In this document: piece by piece, positions 7,590-15,353 of the stretch
How the letters are laid out: every line of letters begins with the position of its first letter
How positions within the stretch are numbered: position 1 is the first letter of the stretch
Assembly: GCA_032251145.1 (NCBI GenBank)
Contig: JAVVER010000078.1
Coordinates: forward strand, 1-15,817
DNA length: 15,817 nt
Direction of reading: 5' to 3'
Source of the DNA: BRH-c54 sp032251145
GTDB lineage: Bacteria; Bacteroidota; Bacteroidia; Flavobacteriales_E; Vicingaceae
The notes under the pieces: generated by a model
Database searches by the model: none
Seen by the model: only the letters and a program-made list of their open reading frames with translations
Told to the model about the DNA's origin: nothing
Translations under genes and position numbers: made by a program

Positions 7590-8642
7590 TTATTTAAAGC
7601 GAACACTATGCCCCCTTGTTGGTGAAGCATTAAAGTTTCCATAATAACCTAAACTAAGTTCATAACCTCCGTTTCCACTGGTAGCGGCAGTTAAATCAGA
7701 CATGTTAATATCATAACTAACTCCTAAAGAAAATCCTAACCAATTAAATCTTACCACAGCATATAAAGCATCTCCAAAACGCAAGTAAGGACCAATAGAC
7801 ATAGACATTTCATTTTGGTGATTAGTAAATTTGGAGGCATTTTGTAACCTCATTTTAGCTTCTGCACCTAAATTAAAATATCTATTTGGACCTTGTTGAG
7901 TAAAAATAAAATTAGGAAGTACAGAAAAACCATTACTAACAACAGCAGCATTTCCACCGCCCCTTCCTATTTCAGCTCCACCATGTATAGTAAATTTTCT
8001 TAACAACGGGTCATCATCGCTATTAAAAGAAACATTTGGTACATTAAGATGAAACAAAGAAATACCACCAAAATATTTTGTATAATCTGTAGGTGAGTAA
8101 AACCAATGAATTCCTGTAGCCATATCAAAAGCATTAACAGCATTACCTCCAAATTGGTCAATAGTAGGTATTTCAGAATCAAAAGTAACACCATTCCATT
8201 GGTCGTTAAAGGTTAAATTACTATAGTTTAACGAACGCTGAATTGCACCAGCTTGAAACCCTACTGAAATAAAATGATTTTTGTTACCTCCACCAATATC
8301 TAAATGGTATGCTAAAGCTAAGCTATATTTAACATTTGAAAATTTTGAAACACCAGCATCATCTTTATAAAAATTTAATCCTAAACCAAACATGCCCCCT
8401 TTCATTTTCTTTAGCACAGGAGCATCAAAAGAAGCAGCTATAGTGGTAAAAGGCTCGCTTATAGATGCCCATTGGTTTCTATAGTTCATATTTCCTCTTA
8501 AATCGCCATTAAAAGCACCAGCACTTGCAGGATTAACAGTCATTGGAGAAGCGAAAAATTGAGAAAAATGAACATCTTGTTGTCCTAACAAAGGAAGGTA
8601 AAGAATTGAAGCTAAAATTGTAGTTATATATAATTTTTTCAT
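7590..8642 (-). CDS. Type IX secretion system membrane protein, PorP/SprF family
   Basis: Length is 350 residues, typical for the family. Residues 1-20 form a signal peptide. HFSQFFASPMTVNPASAG at 25-42 is the family hallmark near the mature N-terminus. The rest shows barrel strands such as GGMFGLGLNFYKDDAGVSKFSNVKYSLALAYHL and YFGGISLFHLNVPNVSF. Family knowledge: PorP/SprF proteins are outer-membrane partners of T9SS; SprF is needed to export the adhesin SprB in Flavobacterium johnsoniae, and paralogues sit next to genes for type B-CTD substrates. Here it lies 27 bases downstream of just such a gene, so it is most likely the dedicated partner of the PKD protein rather than the core PorP. I leave the symbol empty because paralogues cannot be told apart without the rest of the genome. 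Confidence 0.9.
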   Translation of the reverse strand: MKKLYITTILASILYLPLLGQQDVHFSQFFASPMTVNPASAGAFNGDLRGNMNYRNQWASISEPFTTIAASFDAPVLKKMKGGMFGLGLNFYKDDAGVSKFSNVKYSLALAYHLDIGGGNKNHFISVGFQAGAIQRSLNYSNLTFNDQWNGVTFDSEIPTIDQFGGNAVNAFDMATGIHWFYSPTDYTKYFGGISLFHLNVPNVSFNSDDDPLLRKFTIHGGAEIGRGGGNAAVVSNGFSVLPNFIFTQQGPNRYFNLGAEAKMRLQNASKFTNHQNEMSMSIGPYLRFGDALYAVVRFNWLGFSLGVSYDINMSDLTAATSGNGGYELSLGYYGNFNASPTRGHSVRFK

Positions 8643-8658
8643 AGTTATAAATTTTATT

Positions 8659-8667
8659 GTAAAATTA
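8659..8667 (-). promoter_or_regulatory. Candidate -7-like element TAATTTTAC before the porP/sprF gene
   Basis: On the minus strand, TAATTTTAC (8667-8659) lies in the 27-base spacer between the PKD gene stop and the porP/sprF ATG at 8642. It is the same nine bases as at 1731 and 6722. No -33 box is visible. If active it would give porP/sprF extra transcription independent of the long PKD gene; otherwise the two are simply one operon. Confidence 0.22.
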
Positions 8668-8669
8668 GT

Positions 8670-11144
8670 TTACCTTATTAAAGTAACATTACCTTTTAGT
8701 TCTCTGATTGTGCCATCTAAAAGGGTTGCTTTTACTATATAAACAAAAACTCCAGGATTAACTTGTTTACCATTATGCGTTCCATTCCAACCTTCAGTTT
8801 TATCATTTGTAAAAAACACTTCTTGTCCGTATCTGTTGTAAATGGAAAATGTTAAAGATTCTATTCCTTTTATACCTCTAACTAAAAGTATGTCATTACT
8901 ACCATCTCCATTAGGAGTAAATGCACTTGGTACTCCAATATTAAACTGCATATCTATAGTTACAGTTACAGTATCAAAAACAACACATCCATTTTCTGCC
9001 TCGTAAGCTACTATATAAATACCTGTTTCTGTTGGTTGAATAACTGTAGTAGATTGACATAGTACACAAGATAAATTGTTTATAGGACTCCAGGTATATG
9101 TTCCGCCAGATAAAACATTCCCAGATGTATCAGTAGCTTGGGCTGTAAGTGTAACATTTGTTCCAAACAATATAGTCGTGTCTGAAAAAGCAGTAATAAT
9201 AGCAGGGTCACTAACTGTAATTGTATCTATAACAGAGCTTGAGCCAAAGGAATTGGTAACTTCGAGCGTTACAACAAATTTACCCACGGTGTCTGGCCAA
9301 CAAATTAAGCCAGGATTTTCTACACTTGAAGAAGAAGGAACGGCTCCTTCAAAAGTCCAATTCCAAGATGTAGGAGTTCCACCAGTTCCGGCATAACTAA
9401 AATTTATACAACCATTTTTGCATATTTTTCCGTTGTTTTGATTCATATTAATAGCAGCGATAGGGGCATTACAAGAATCTACAATTATTGTAATGGTAGT
9501 ATCACTACTTCCGTTAGGGTAATTTATTTGGAGGGTTATATTAAACGATCCAGCCATATTAAAAACTACAGTATGAGGACCAGGAGTATTGGCAACTATA
9601 GGTGTTCCTCCATTAAAAGTCCAGTTCCATGTATTTATACCAGAACCAGTGCTGTTATCGGTAAATACAATAGAATCTCCCATACAAATAGTTGTAGAGG
9701 AAGCTGTAAAAGAAGCTTGAGGGAGGTTGCAATTATTAACTGTAATTGCAATTGTAGTATCGTGTGTACCATTTGCATCAGTAACTTGAAGGTTGATGTT
9801 GTAAGTACCAGCGGCATTAAAAAATACGGTATGAGGCCCAGGAGTATTTGCTGTTGGTGGTGTTCCAGAAGGGAAAGTCCAATTCCAAGCTGTAATACCA
9901 GAACCAGTACTATTATCAGTAAAAATAATGGAATCTCCTACACAGATTGTATTTGCAGAAGTTGTGAAAGATGCAGTAGGTTGAGAACAATTATTTACCG
10001 TAACTGTAACTTGAGCGGTATTACTACAGTTATTACCATCTGTACCTGTAACGGTATAGGTTGTAGTAGTAGTAGGATTAAAAGCTACTCCATTTGTCAC
10101 TCCATTATCCCACGTATAAGTAGTAGCCCCTCCTCCTGTTAACGTTACAGGGTCTCCAGAACAAATAGAAGTTACAGAAGCGTTTGCAGTTACTGTTGGT
10201 AAGGGGTTTACCGTAATGGGTAATGTTACGTTGTCTGTTCCATTAACATCGGTAACACTTAGAGTAATATTATGTGTGCCAGCAGTATTAAAAACTATGG
10301 TATGAGGACCTGCTGTATTAGCAGTGCCAGGAGTTCCTGTTGTAAAAGTCCAGTTATAGGTCGTAGTTCCGGAAGTAGTACTAGCATCTGTAAAAGTTAT
10401 AGAATCGCCAACACAAATTGTAGATGAAGATGTGGTAAAGTTAGCATTTGGTCCAGTAGCAGTTGCAACAGTTAAAGTTATATCGTCTATAGCTATTGAT
10501 GGGTCAGTTCCTACATTATCATCATTATTTACCCATCTAAATCCTATTTTAACGTTAGCATTATTATTTGCAGAAGCAGGTAAAGGAATTGAAAAGGCTG
10601 TCCAAAGTCCCTGAGGGCTGCACGTACCAAAAAGTGTTTTTGCTAAAGGGTCTAACAAAGACCAAGTTGCTCCATCAAAATACCATAGTGAAGCATCATC
10701 AATACTAGCTTGTCCATTTTCAATATAATTAAAATTTAAAGTAACATTAGATTGCCCTGTTAAATTGATAGTTGGAGATTCTATTCTTTTATCTGTTTGA
10801 GGAAACCAAAATCCTAAACCTCCTGCCAAATAAGAAGCTCCTTGATCGCCTAATACAGAGATATTAGTACCAATGTGTAATGATGGATCGGCTACTCCAC
10901 AAGTAGAACCACATACACCTGCGGCATTCCCACATTCTTGACCACTTACATACCAAACATTTGCATCTGCTCCATTTACTCCTGTTTGAGTAACTGTCCA
11001 GGTTCCGTTTGCTCCTGTATAAGCACTAGCTAAACAGGCAGATGCACAATTGTTTTGAAAGTCTTCTGTCCATATTACAGTTTGACTTTTAACACCAATT
11101 ATTAGCAAAAGAAATGTGAAAACAAGAAGTAATTTATTTTTCAT
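8670..11144 (-). CDS. Secreted PKD-repeat surface protein with T9SS type B sorting domain (824 aa)
   Basis: Residues 1-21 form a signal peptide. Residues about 22-228 form an N-terminal jelly-roll-like domain (starts VIWTEDFQ, ends SIAIDDITLTV) with six Cys (33, 37, 71, 78, 82, 175). PKD domains follow at about 231-313, 387-472, 473-558 and 559-647, each of the first three with IC-GDS...FTD and NWTF; an Ig-like domain with YTWDNG lies at about 314-386. A further Ig-like domain (about 648-735) leads to the sorting domain at 736-824: GVPSAFTPNGDGSND, then IYNRYGQEVF, then NPGVFVYIVKA. This is the gliding-motility-associated / type B CTD that directs export through T9SS. Such proteins are surface adhesins or matrix components; no enzyme domain is seen. 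It is the first gene of a pair with porP/sprF. The strong Thr/Asn/Gly bias causes long antisense frames that are not genes. Confidence 0.9.
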   Translation of the reverse strand: MKNKLLLVFTFLLLIIGVKSQTVIWTEDFQNNCASACLASAYTGANGTWTVTQTGVNGADANVWYVSGQECGNAAGVCGSTCGVADPSLHIGTNISVLGDQGASYLAGGLGFWFPQTDKRIESPTINLTGQSNVTLNFNYIENGQASIDDASLWYFDGATWSLLDPLAKTLFGTCSPQGLWTAFSIPLPASANNNANVKIGFRWVNNDDNVGTDPSIAIDDITLTVATATGPNANFTTSSSTICVGDSITFTDASTTSGTTTYNWTFTTGTPGTANTAGPHTIVFNTAGTHNITLSVTDVNGTDNVTLPITVNPLPTVTANASVTSICSGDPVTLTGGGATTYTWDNGVTNGVAFNPTTTTTYTVTGTDGNNCSNTAQVTVTVNNCSQPTASFTTSANTICVGDSIIFTDNSTGSGITAWNWTFPSGTPPTANTPGPHTVFFNAAGTYNINLQVTDANGTHDTTIAITVNNCNLPQASFTASSTTICMGDSIVFTDNSTGSGINTWNWTFNGGTPIVANTPGPHTVVFNMAGSFNITLQINYPNGSSDTTITIIVDSCNAPIAAINMNQNNGKICKNGCINFSYAGTGGTPTSWNWTFEGAVPSSSSVENPGLICWPDTVGKFVVTLEVTNSFGSSSVIDTITVSDPAIITAFSDTTILFGTNVTLTAQATDTSGNVLSGGTYTWSPINNLSCVLCQSTTVIQPTETGIYIVAYEAENGCVVFDTVTVTIDMQFNIGVPSAFTPNGDGSNDILLVRGIKGIESLTFSIYNRYGQEVFFTNDKTEGWNGTHNGKQVNPGVFVYIVKATLLDGTIRELKGNVTLIR
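9471..9986 (-). repeat. Two tandem 258-base PKD units (86 residues each)
   Basis: The units encoding residues 387-472 (9729-9986) and 473-558 (9471-9728) are the same length and align without gaps. The protein is identical over stretches such as FTDNSTGSG and ANTPGPHTV, and the DNA also stays close there. The first PKD unit and the fourth are more distant. This points to tandem duplication within the gene and a possible site of recombination or copy-number change. Confidence 0.75.
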
Positions 11145-11363
11145 AATACGAAAGTTTTTTTGTAAATGTATAATTTATAGATGTATTTACACTACAATTA
11201 TAGTCTTAATTTTCTTAAAATAGGTTGTCTAATGCTATAAAAATAGTGTTTTTTTTTCAGTTCAATGCTAAGAAAAAAAATATTTTTTAGTTAAGAGGTA
11301 AGTTTTAATCTGTATAAATGCAAGAAAAAAAATGAAATTAAATTTGTTGTTATTATAAGTTAT
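11145..11363. other. 219-base intergenic region upstream of the PKD gene
   Basis: This is the longest non-coding stretch in the window, between the stop of the ABC-F gene and the start of the PKD gene. It is very AT-rich with several A/T runs. It holds a -7-like TACATTTAC near the PKD gene, two direct copies of AATGCTA (11231-11237 and 11264-11270, starts 33 bases apart), and a weak AT-only inverted repeat around 11268-11290. I see no GC-rich terminator hairpin, RNA gene or small reading frame that stands out. Confidence 0.5.
11162..11170 (-). promoter_or_regulatory. Candidate promoter element TACATTTAC for the PKD surface protein
   Basis: On the minus strand, TACATTTAC (11170-11162) lies 17 bases before the ATG at 11144. 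A TTG (11197-11195) is 24 bases upstream, slightly longer than the usual 19-21. It fits TAnnTTTG except for the last base and matches the TAnnTTTAC form seen before three other envelope genes here. Confidence 0.35.
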
Positions 11364-13241
11364 TTAGATTTCAAAATCAGATAGATATATCCAACGTTCT
11401 TCTTTTAGTTCAAGTTGAGAACTAATTTCACCAAGTTCATTTGTAATTTTTATTATTTCTTCGTGATTTGCTTGATTATCTTCTAAGGTTTTCATGAGTT
11501 CTACTTTTTTACTCTCTAAAGCCTCAAGTTCTTTATCAAGCTGTGCTAACTCAATTTTTTCTTTGTAGCTAAGTTTGGTTTTAGGAATAGCTATTTTTTC
11601 GGTTTGTTTTTCAGGAGCTTTGTTGGCTTTAGCAGATTCGGCCTTTTTATCTGCCAATTGTTGTTGTTTTAGTTCTTCTCGGTAATCAGAATACTTCCCT
11701 AAGTAATCATTCACCTTTCCATCGCCTTCAAAAATAAAGAGGTGGTCAACTAGTTTATCCATAAAATACCTATCGTGCGTAACAATTATTAAACAACCCT
11801 GAAAGTCTTCTAAAAAATCTTCCAACACACTTAAGGTCATTACATCTAAATCATTGGTAGGCTCATCTAAAATTAAAAAATTGGGGTTTTTAATTAAAAT
11901 GGTTAATAGATAGAGTCTTCGTTTTTCTCCTCCACTTAGTTTTGCAATTTGGTTGTAGTGCATGCTTTTATGGAAAAGAAATTTTTCTAACAATTGAGCT
12001 GCAGTAAGGCTTCTGCCTTTGGTAAGTGGAATAACTTCGGCAATGTCTTTAATAACTTCTATTACCTTTTTTTCTTCCTTAAATTGCATTCCTTTTTGCG
12101 TGTAGTAGCCATAAACAACGGTTTCACCTGAAACTACTTTGCCACCATCAATTTTTTCTAATCCTAATAAAATATTTAGGAAAGTAGTTTTGCCCACACC
12201 ATTTTTGCCTACAATACCTATTTTCTCTTGTTTTTTAAAGACATAGTTAAAGTCTTCCAGAATTTTTAGGTCGCCAAACGATTTTTTTACGTGATAGAGT
12301 TCTAGAATTTTTCCTCCAAGACGAGTCATGTTGACTTCCATTTCTACTTTGGAAGTATCTTTCTTTTGTTTGGCAACTTTTTCGGTATCATAAAAAGCAT
12401 CTTCTCTCGATTTAGCTTTAGTTCCTCTTGCTTTAGGCATTCTTCGCATCCACTCAAGCTCTTTTCTATAAAGATTTTTAGCTTTGTCAACATTAGCAGC
12501 AAAGATGCTTTCTCGTTCTTCTTTCTTCTCTAAAAAATAGCTGTAATTACCTTTGTATCTGTACAAGGTTTTTTCATCTAATTCAATAATTTCGTTACAA
12601 ACCCGCTCTAAAAAATACCTATCATGGGTTACCATTAAAATGGTTATGTTATCTTTACTAAGGTAGTTTTCCAACCACTCTATCATATCTAAATCAAGGT
12701 GGTTGGTAGGCTCATCCAAAATAATAAAATCGGGTTCTTCAATAAGTACTTGAGCTAAAGCGATTCTTTTTTGTTGTCCTCCCGAAAGTTCTCCAATTTT
12801 TTGGTCTAAATCATGAATTTGTAGCTGACCTAATATTTGTTTGATACGAACTTCGTAATCCCAAGCATCTAATGCATCCATTTGCTCAAAAGCTTTTTGC
12901 ATTCTTTCGTTATCATCTGGATTGGCAATGGCTTTTTCGTATTCTAAAATAGCATCAATTTGTTCCGAAGAGGTTTTAAAAATAGTTTGGGAAATAGTAA
13001 ATTCATCATTATAGTTAGGAGATTGTTGTAAAATACCTGTTTTTATACCATTTCTAAAAACAACATTTCCTGAATCATAGCCTGCTTCTCCCGCCAAAAT
13101 TTTTAATAAAGTGGATTTTCCTGTACCATTTTTAGCTATAAAAGCTACTTTTTGACCTTTATCTATTCCAAAGGAAATATTTTCAAACAACACACGCTCA
13201 CCAAAAGATTTTGAGAGGTTTTCAACAGATAGATAATTCAT
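11364..13241 (-). CDS. uup: ABC-F family ATPase, Uup type (625 aa)
   Basis: Two ABC domains are present with no membrane segments. Domain 1 has Walker A AKNGTGKST (36-44), signature LSGGQQK (152-158), Walker B ILDEPTNHLD (Asp176, Glu177) and His206. Domain 2 has Walker A GKNGVGKTT (345-353), signature LSGGEKR and LDEPTNDLD. A basic linker between them (about 240-300, with LEWMRRMPKARGTKAKSR) matches the tRNA-facing arm of ABC-F proteins. A C-terminal coiled coil (about 555-620, YKEKIELAQLDKELEALESKK) is the mark of Uup rather than EttA. Family knowledge: ABC-F proteins act on the ribosome, and Uup also affects precise excision of transposons and binds DNA through its C-terminal domain. The first Gly of Walker A 1 is Ala; this may be common in the group. 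It lies 44 bases after the TPR lipoprotein gene, on the same strand as recA. Confidence 0.85.
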   Translation of the reverse strand: MNYLSVENLSKSFGERVLFENISFGIDKGQKVAFIAKNGTGKSTLLKILAGEAGYDSGNVVFRNGIKTGILQQSPNYNDEFTISQTIFKTSSEQIDAILEYEKAIANPDDNERMQKAFEQMDALDAWDYEVRIKQILGQLQIHDLDQKIGELSGGQQKRIALAQVLIEEPDFIILDEPTNHLDLDMIEWLENYLSKDNITILMVTHDRYFLERVCNEIIELDEKTLYRYKGNYSYFLEKKEERESIFAANVDKAKNLYRKELEWMRRMPKARGTKAKSREDAFYDTEKVAKQKKDTSKVEMEVNMTRLGGKILELYHVKKSFGDLKILEDFNYVFKKQEKIGIVGKNGVGKTTFLNILLGLEKIDGGKVVSGETVVYGYYTQKGMQFKEEKKVIEVIKDIAEVIPLTKGRSLTAAQLLEKFLFHKSMHYNQIAKLSGGEKRRLYLLTILIKNPNFLILDEPTNDLDVMTLSVLEDFLEDFQGCLIIVTHDRYFMDKLVDHLFIFEGDGKVNDYLGKYSDYREELKQQQLADKKAESAKANKAPEKQTEKIAIPKTKLSYKEKIELAQLDKELEALESKKVELMKTLEDNQANHEEIIKITNELGEISSQLELKEERWIYLSDFEI

Positions 13242-13251
13242 TAAATAATGA

Positions 13252-13280
13252 GTTTATAAGGTTATAGGTTTATAAGGTTA
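13252..13280. repeat. Two 13-base direct repeats in the gap before the ABC-F gene
   Basis: GTTTATAAGGTTA occurs twice (13252-13264 and 13268-13280) with a period of 16. It fills most of the 44-base gap between the TPR lipoprotein gene and the ABC-F gene. There is no dyad symmetry strong enough for a terminator. It may be slippage-generated spacer DNA or a small binding site. Confidence 0.5.
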
Positions 13281-13285
13281 GATTA

Positions 13286-14317
13286 TTAATATACTCTTTC
13301 TAATGCTTTAGCAGCATTAGTGTGGGTAGGGTTAAATTCTAGCACTTTTTGAAAATCTGCTTTGGCTTTTGTTCGGTCTTTCATTAATTCATAACAAAGC
13401 CCTCTATTAAAGTATGCATCAATGTATTTAGGCTCTACATTAATGGCTTTAGTATAATATTCTACAGCTTTTTCATATTCTTGCAAATATTCGTGATGAA
13501 TGTAGCCCATATTAAAATAAGGTTCTCTATAAGGTTGAATATCAATGGATTTTTGGTAATGCTCCATGGCTTTTTCGTATTCACCTCTTTCTTGGTAGTA
13601 CAGTCCGATATTATAAAGAGCTTCTAAACTGGTTGGGTCAATACGTAATGCATTTTTAAAGTAACCTTCGCTTATGTTAGATGCATCGTTAAAATAAAGT
13701 ACTCCTAACTGGATGTAGGCATTATAATAATCATTTTCTTGTTCAACTGCAGTTTTAAAACTTGATTTTGCAAGAACTGTATCTTTTTTATCTAAAAAAA
13801 TCATTCCTTTAAGGTAGTATGCTTCGGCATTGTACATATCTCTTTTAAGTACTGCATCAGCGTAATCTAATGCTTGTTTATGGTTATAGGTGTATAATGC
13901 TAGCCACCCAAGCTCAACTCTTGCTTGTAAATTATCATTGTCAATAAACATACATTTATCTAATACTATTTTAGCATCTTTAAATTTACCTTGAGTTTTT
14001 AGAAGTTCTGCTTTTAATAAATAAAATTCAGGAATTAGAGAGTCTATTTTTATTGCTCTATCTAAATCATTAACAGCAGCATTAAAGTCTCCATTTTTTT
14101 GATGTAACCTGGCTCTTTTTAAGTAAAGTCCCGTATTATTTACATCGGTTTTTAACTGCTCGTTAATTTCTTTAAAAGCACGTTCTTCTTCAGTTAAGGT
14201 TGTGTCTATTGCAATAGTGGAATTGGAGTTGTCATCAACTGTATTACCATTTTCGCAAGAAACAAAAAACAATACTAAAAAGGTTGGAATTATAAAAAAC
14301 AGTGTTCGAAAAATCAT
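13286..14317 (-). CDS. TPR-repeat lipoprotein (343 aa)
   Basis: I choose the ATG at 14317. An in-frame TTG at 14338 would overlap recA, but the ATG gives a compact signal sequence right at the N-terminus and a 7-base gap to recA. Residues 1-20 are hydrophobic and end in FFVSC with Cys21, a likely lipidation site, though Phe at -3 is not ideal. A Ser/Thr/Asn/Asp-rich linker follows. From about residue 65 eight TPR units of about 34 residues run to the end, for example LYLKRARLHQKNGDFNAAVN, LYNIGLYYQERGEYEKAMEH and AYFNRGLCYELMKDRTKAKA. TPR repeats bind other proteins; no enzyme motif is seen. It is probably anchored in the inner or outer membrane facing the periplasm. It lies in the bcp-recA-TPR-uup run, which gives little clue to its function. 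Related TPR lipoproteins are common in Bacteroidota. Confidence 0.8.
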   Translation of the reverse strand: MIFRTLFFIIPTFLVLFFVSCENGNTVDDNSNSTIAIDTTLTEEERAFKEINEQLKTDVNNTGLYLKRARLHQKNGDFNAAVNDLDRAIKIDSLIPEFYLLKAELLKTQGKFKDAKIVLDKCMFIDNDNLQARVELGWLALYTYNHKQALDYADAVLKRDMYNAEAYYLKGMIFLDKKDTVLAKSSFKTAVEQENDYYNAYIQLGVLYFNDASNISEGYFKNALRIDPTSLEALYNIGLYYQERGEYEKAMEHYQKSIDIQPYREPYFNMGYIHHEYLQEYEKAVEYYTKAINVEPKYIDAYFNRGLCYELMKDRTKAKADFQKVLEFNPTHTNAAKALERVY

Positions 14318-14324
14318 AATTAAT

Positions 14325-15323
14325 TTATTTTTCCTCAATAATAGCGATGATTTTTTGCTCTAATTCAGTCATCAATTCAGGATTGTCTAATAACAATTGT
14401 TTTACAGCATCTCTACCTTGTCCCAACTTGGTATCTCCGTAGCTAAACCAACTTCCTGCTTTTTTAATAATTTCATTATCAACAGCTAAATCTATTATTT
14501 CGCCTACTTTAGAAATACCTTGTCCGTACATAATGTCGAATTCAGCTTTTTTGAAAGGTGGAGCGACTTTATTTTTTACAATTTTTACTCTAGTTCTGTT
14601 TCCTGTAATTTCTTCTCCATCTTTAATCTGAGTAGCTCTTCTAATATCAATTCTTATAGAAGCATAAAATTTAAGAGCATTACCACCTGATGTAGTTTCT
14701 GGGTTACCAAACATAACTCCAATTTTATCTCTTAATTGGTTAATAAAGATAGTGCAACAGTTGGCTTTTTGTATAGAAGAAGTAAGTTTTCTTAACGCTT
14801 TAGACATTAATCTTGCTTGAAGTCCCATTTGTGAATCTCCCATTTCTCCTTCAATTTCTGCTTTTGGGGTAAGTGCAGCAACAGAATCTACAATAAGTAA
14901 ATCTACAGCTCCTGAACGGATAAGGTTGTCAGCAATTTCTAATGCTTGTTCGCCATTATCTGGTTGTGAAATAATTAAACTATCTATATCAACACCTAAA
15001 GCGGCAGCATAGGTAGGGTCGAAAGCATGCTCAGCATCAATAAAAGCAGCAATACCACCTTGTTTTTGACATTCGGCAATGGCATGAATGGTTAACGTTG
15101 TTTTACCTGATGATTCAGGACCGTATATTTCAACAACTCTACCTTTAGGATAACCTTTTATACCAAGTGCTATATCAAGAGTTAAAGAACCAGTTGGAAT
15201 TACTTCTATATTTTGAACAGGAGAATCTCCCATTTTCATTACAATACCTTTTCCGTAAGACTTTTCAAGTCTATCCATAGTTAATTGTAGGGCTTTTAAT
15301 TTTTCTGCGTTTACTTCTGCCAT
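14325..15323 (-). CDS. recA: Recombinase RecA
   Basis: This is full-length RecA, 332 residues. The Walker A is GPESSGKTT at 68-76, the catalytic Glu is 98 (in DAEHAFDP), the Walker B is DLLIVDS at 141-147, and the DNA-binding L2 region has GNPETTSGGNALKFYAS. The N-terminal helix (KLKALQLTMDRLEKSYGKG) is also typical. It forms ATP-dependent filaments on single-stranded DNA for strand exchange and recombinational repair, and in many bacteria triggers LexA self-cleavage. The C-terminus ends ELEQKIIAIIEEK, shorter and less acidic than that of E. coli RecA. It lies 30 bases after bcp and 7 before the TPR lipoprotein gene, so it is probably transcribed with them. I see no dyad resembling an SOS box in the 30-base gap; any control would lie before bcp, outside the window. 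Confidence 0.98.
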   Translation of the reverse strand: MAEVNAEKLKALQLTMDRLEKSYGKGIVMKMGDSPVQNIEVIPTGSLTLDIALGIKGYPKGRVVEIYGPESSGKTTLTIHAIAECQKQGGIAAFIDAEHAFDPTYAAALGVDIDSLIISQPDNGEQALEIADNLIRSGAVDLLIVDSVAALTPKAEIEGEMGDSQMGLQARLMSKALRKLTSSIQKANCCTIFINQLRDKIGVMFGNPETTSGGNALKFYASIRIDIRRATQIKDGEEITGNRTRVKIVKNKVAPPFKKAEFDIMYGQGISKVGEIIDLAVDNEIIKKAGSWFSYGDTKLGQGRDAVKQLLLDNPELMTELEQKIIAIIEEK

Positions 15324-15353
15324 TGTTGTGAGTTTTAGTAGTTAGTTTTAATA

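Noticed and set aside
9438..10142. Long plus-strand reading frame (234 codons) opposite the PKD gene
   Set aside because: It is antisense to a well-supported gene; its Cys/Ser/Arg-rich low-complexity product is what the reverse of Thr/Asn/Gly-rich PKD codons gives, and it has no recognisable domain or promoter. The frames at 9076-9396 and 10432-10614 are the same kind of shadow.
11268..11290. AT-only inverted repeat as a terminator for the ABC-F gene
   Set aside because: The stem is almost entirely A/T pairs with a bulge, about 75 bases after the stop; runs of A and T in this AT-rich gap make such pairing easy by chance.
14318..14338. TTG start for the TPR lipoprotein, overlapping recA
   Set aside because: The ATG at 14317 gives a normal compact lipoprotein signal and avoids the overlap.
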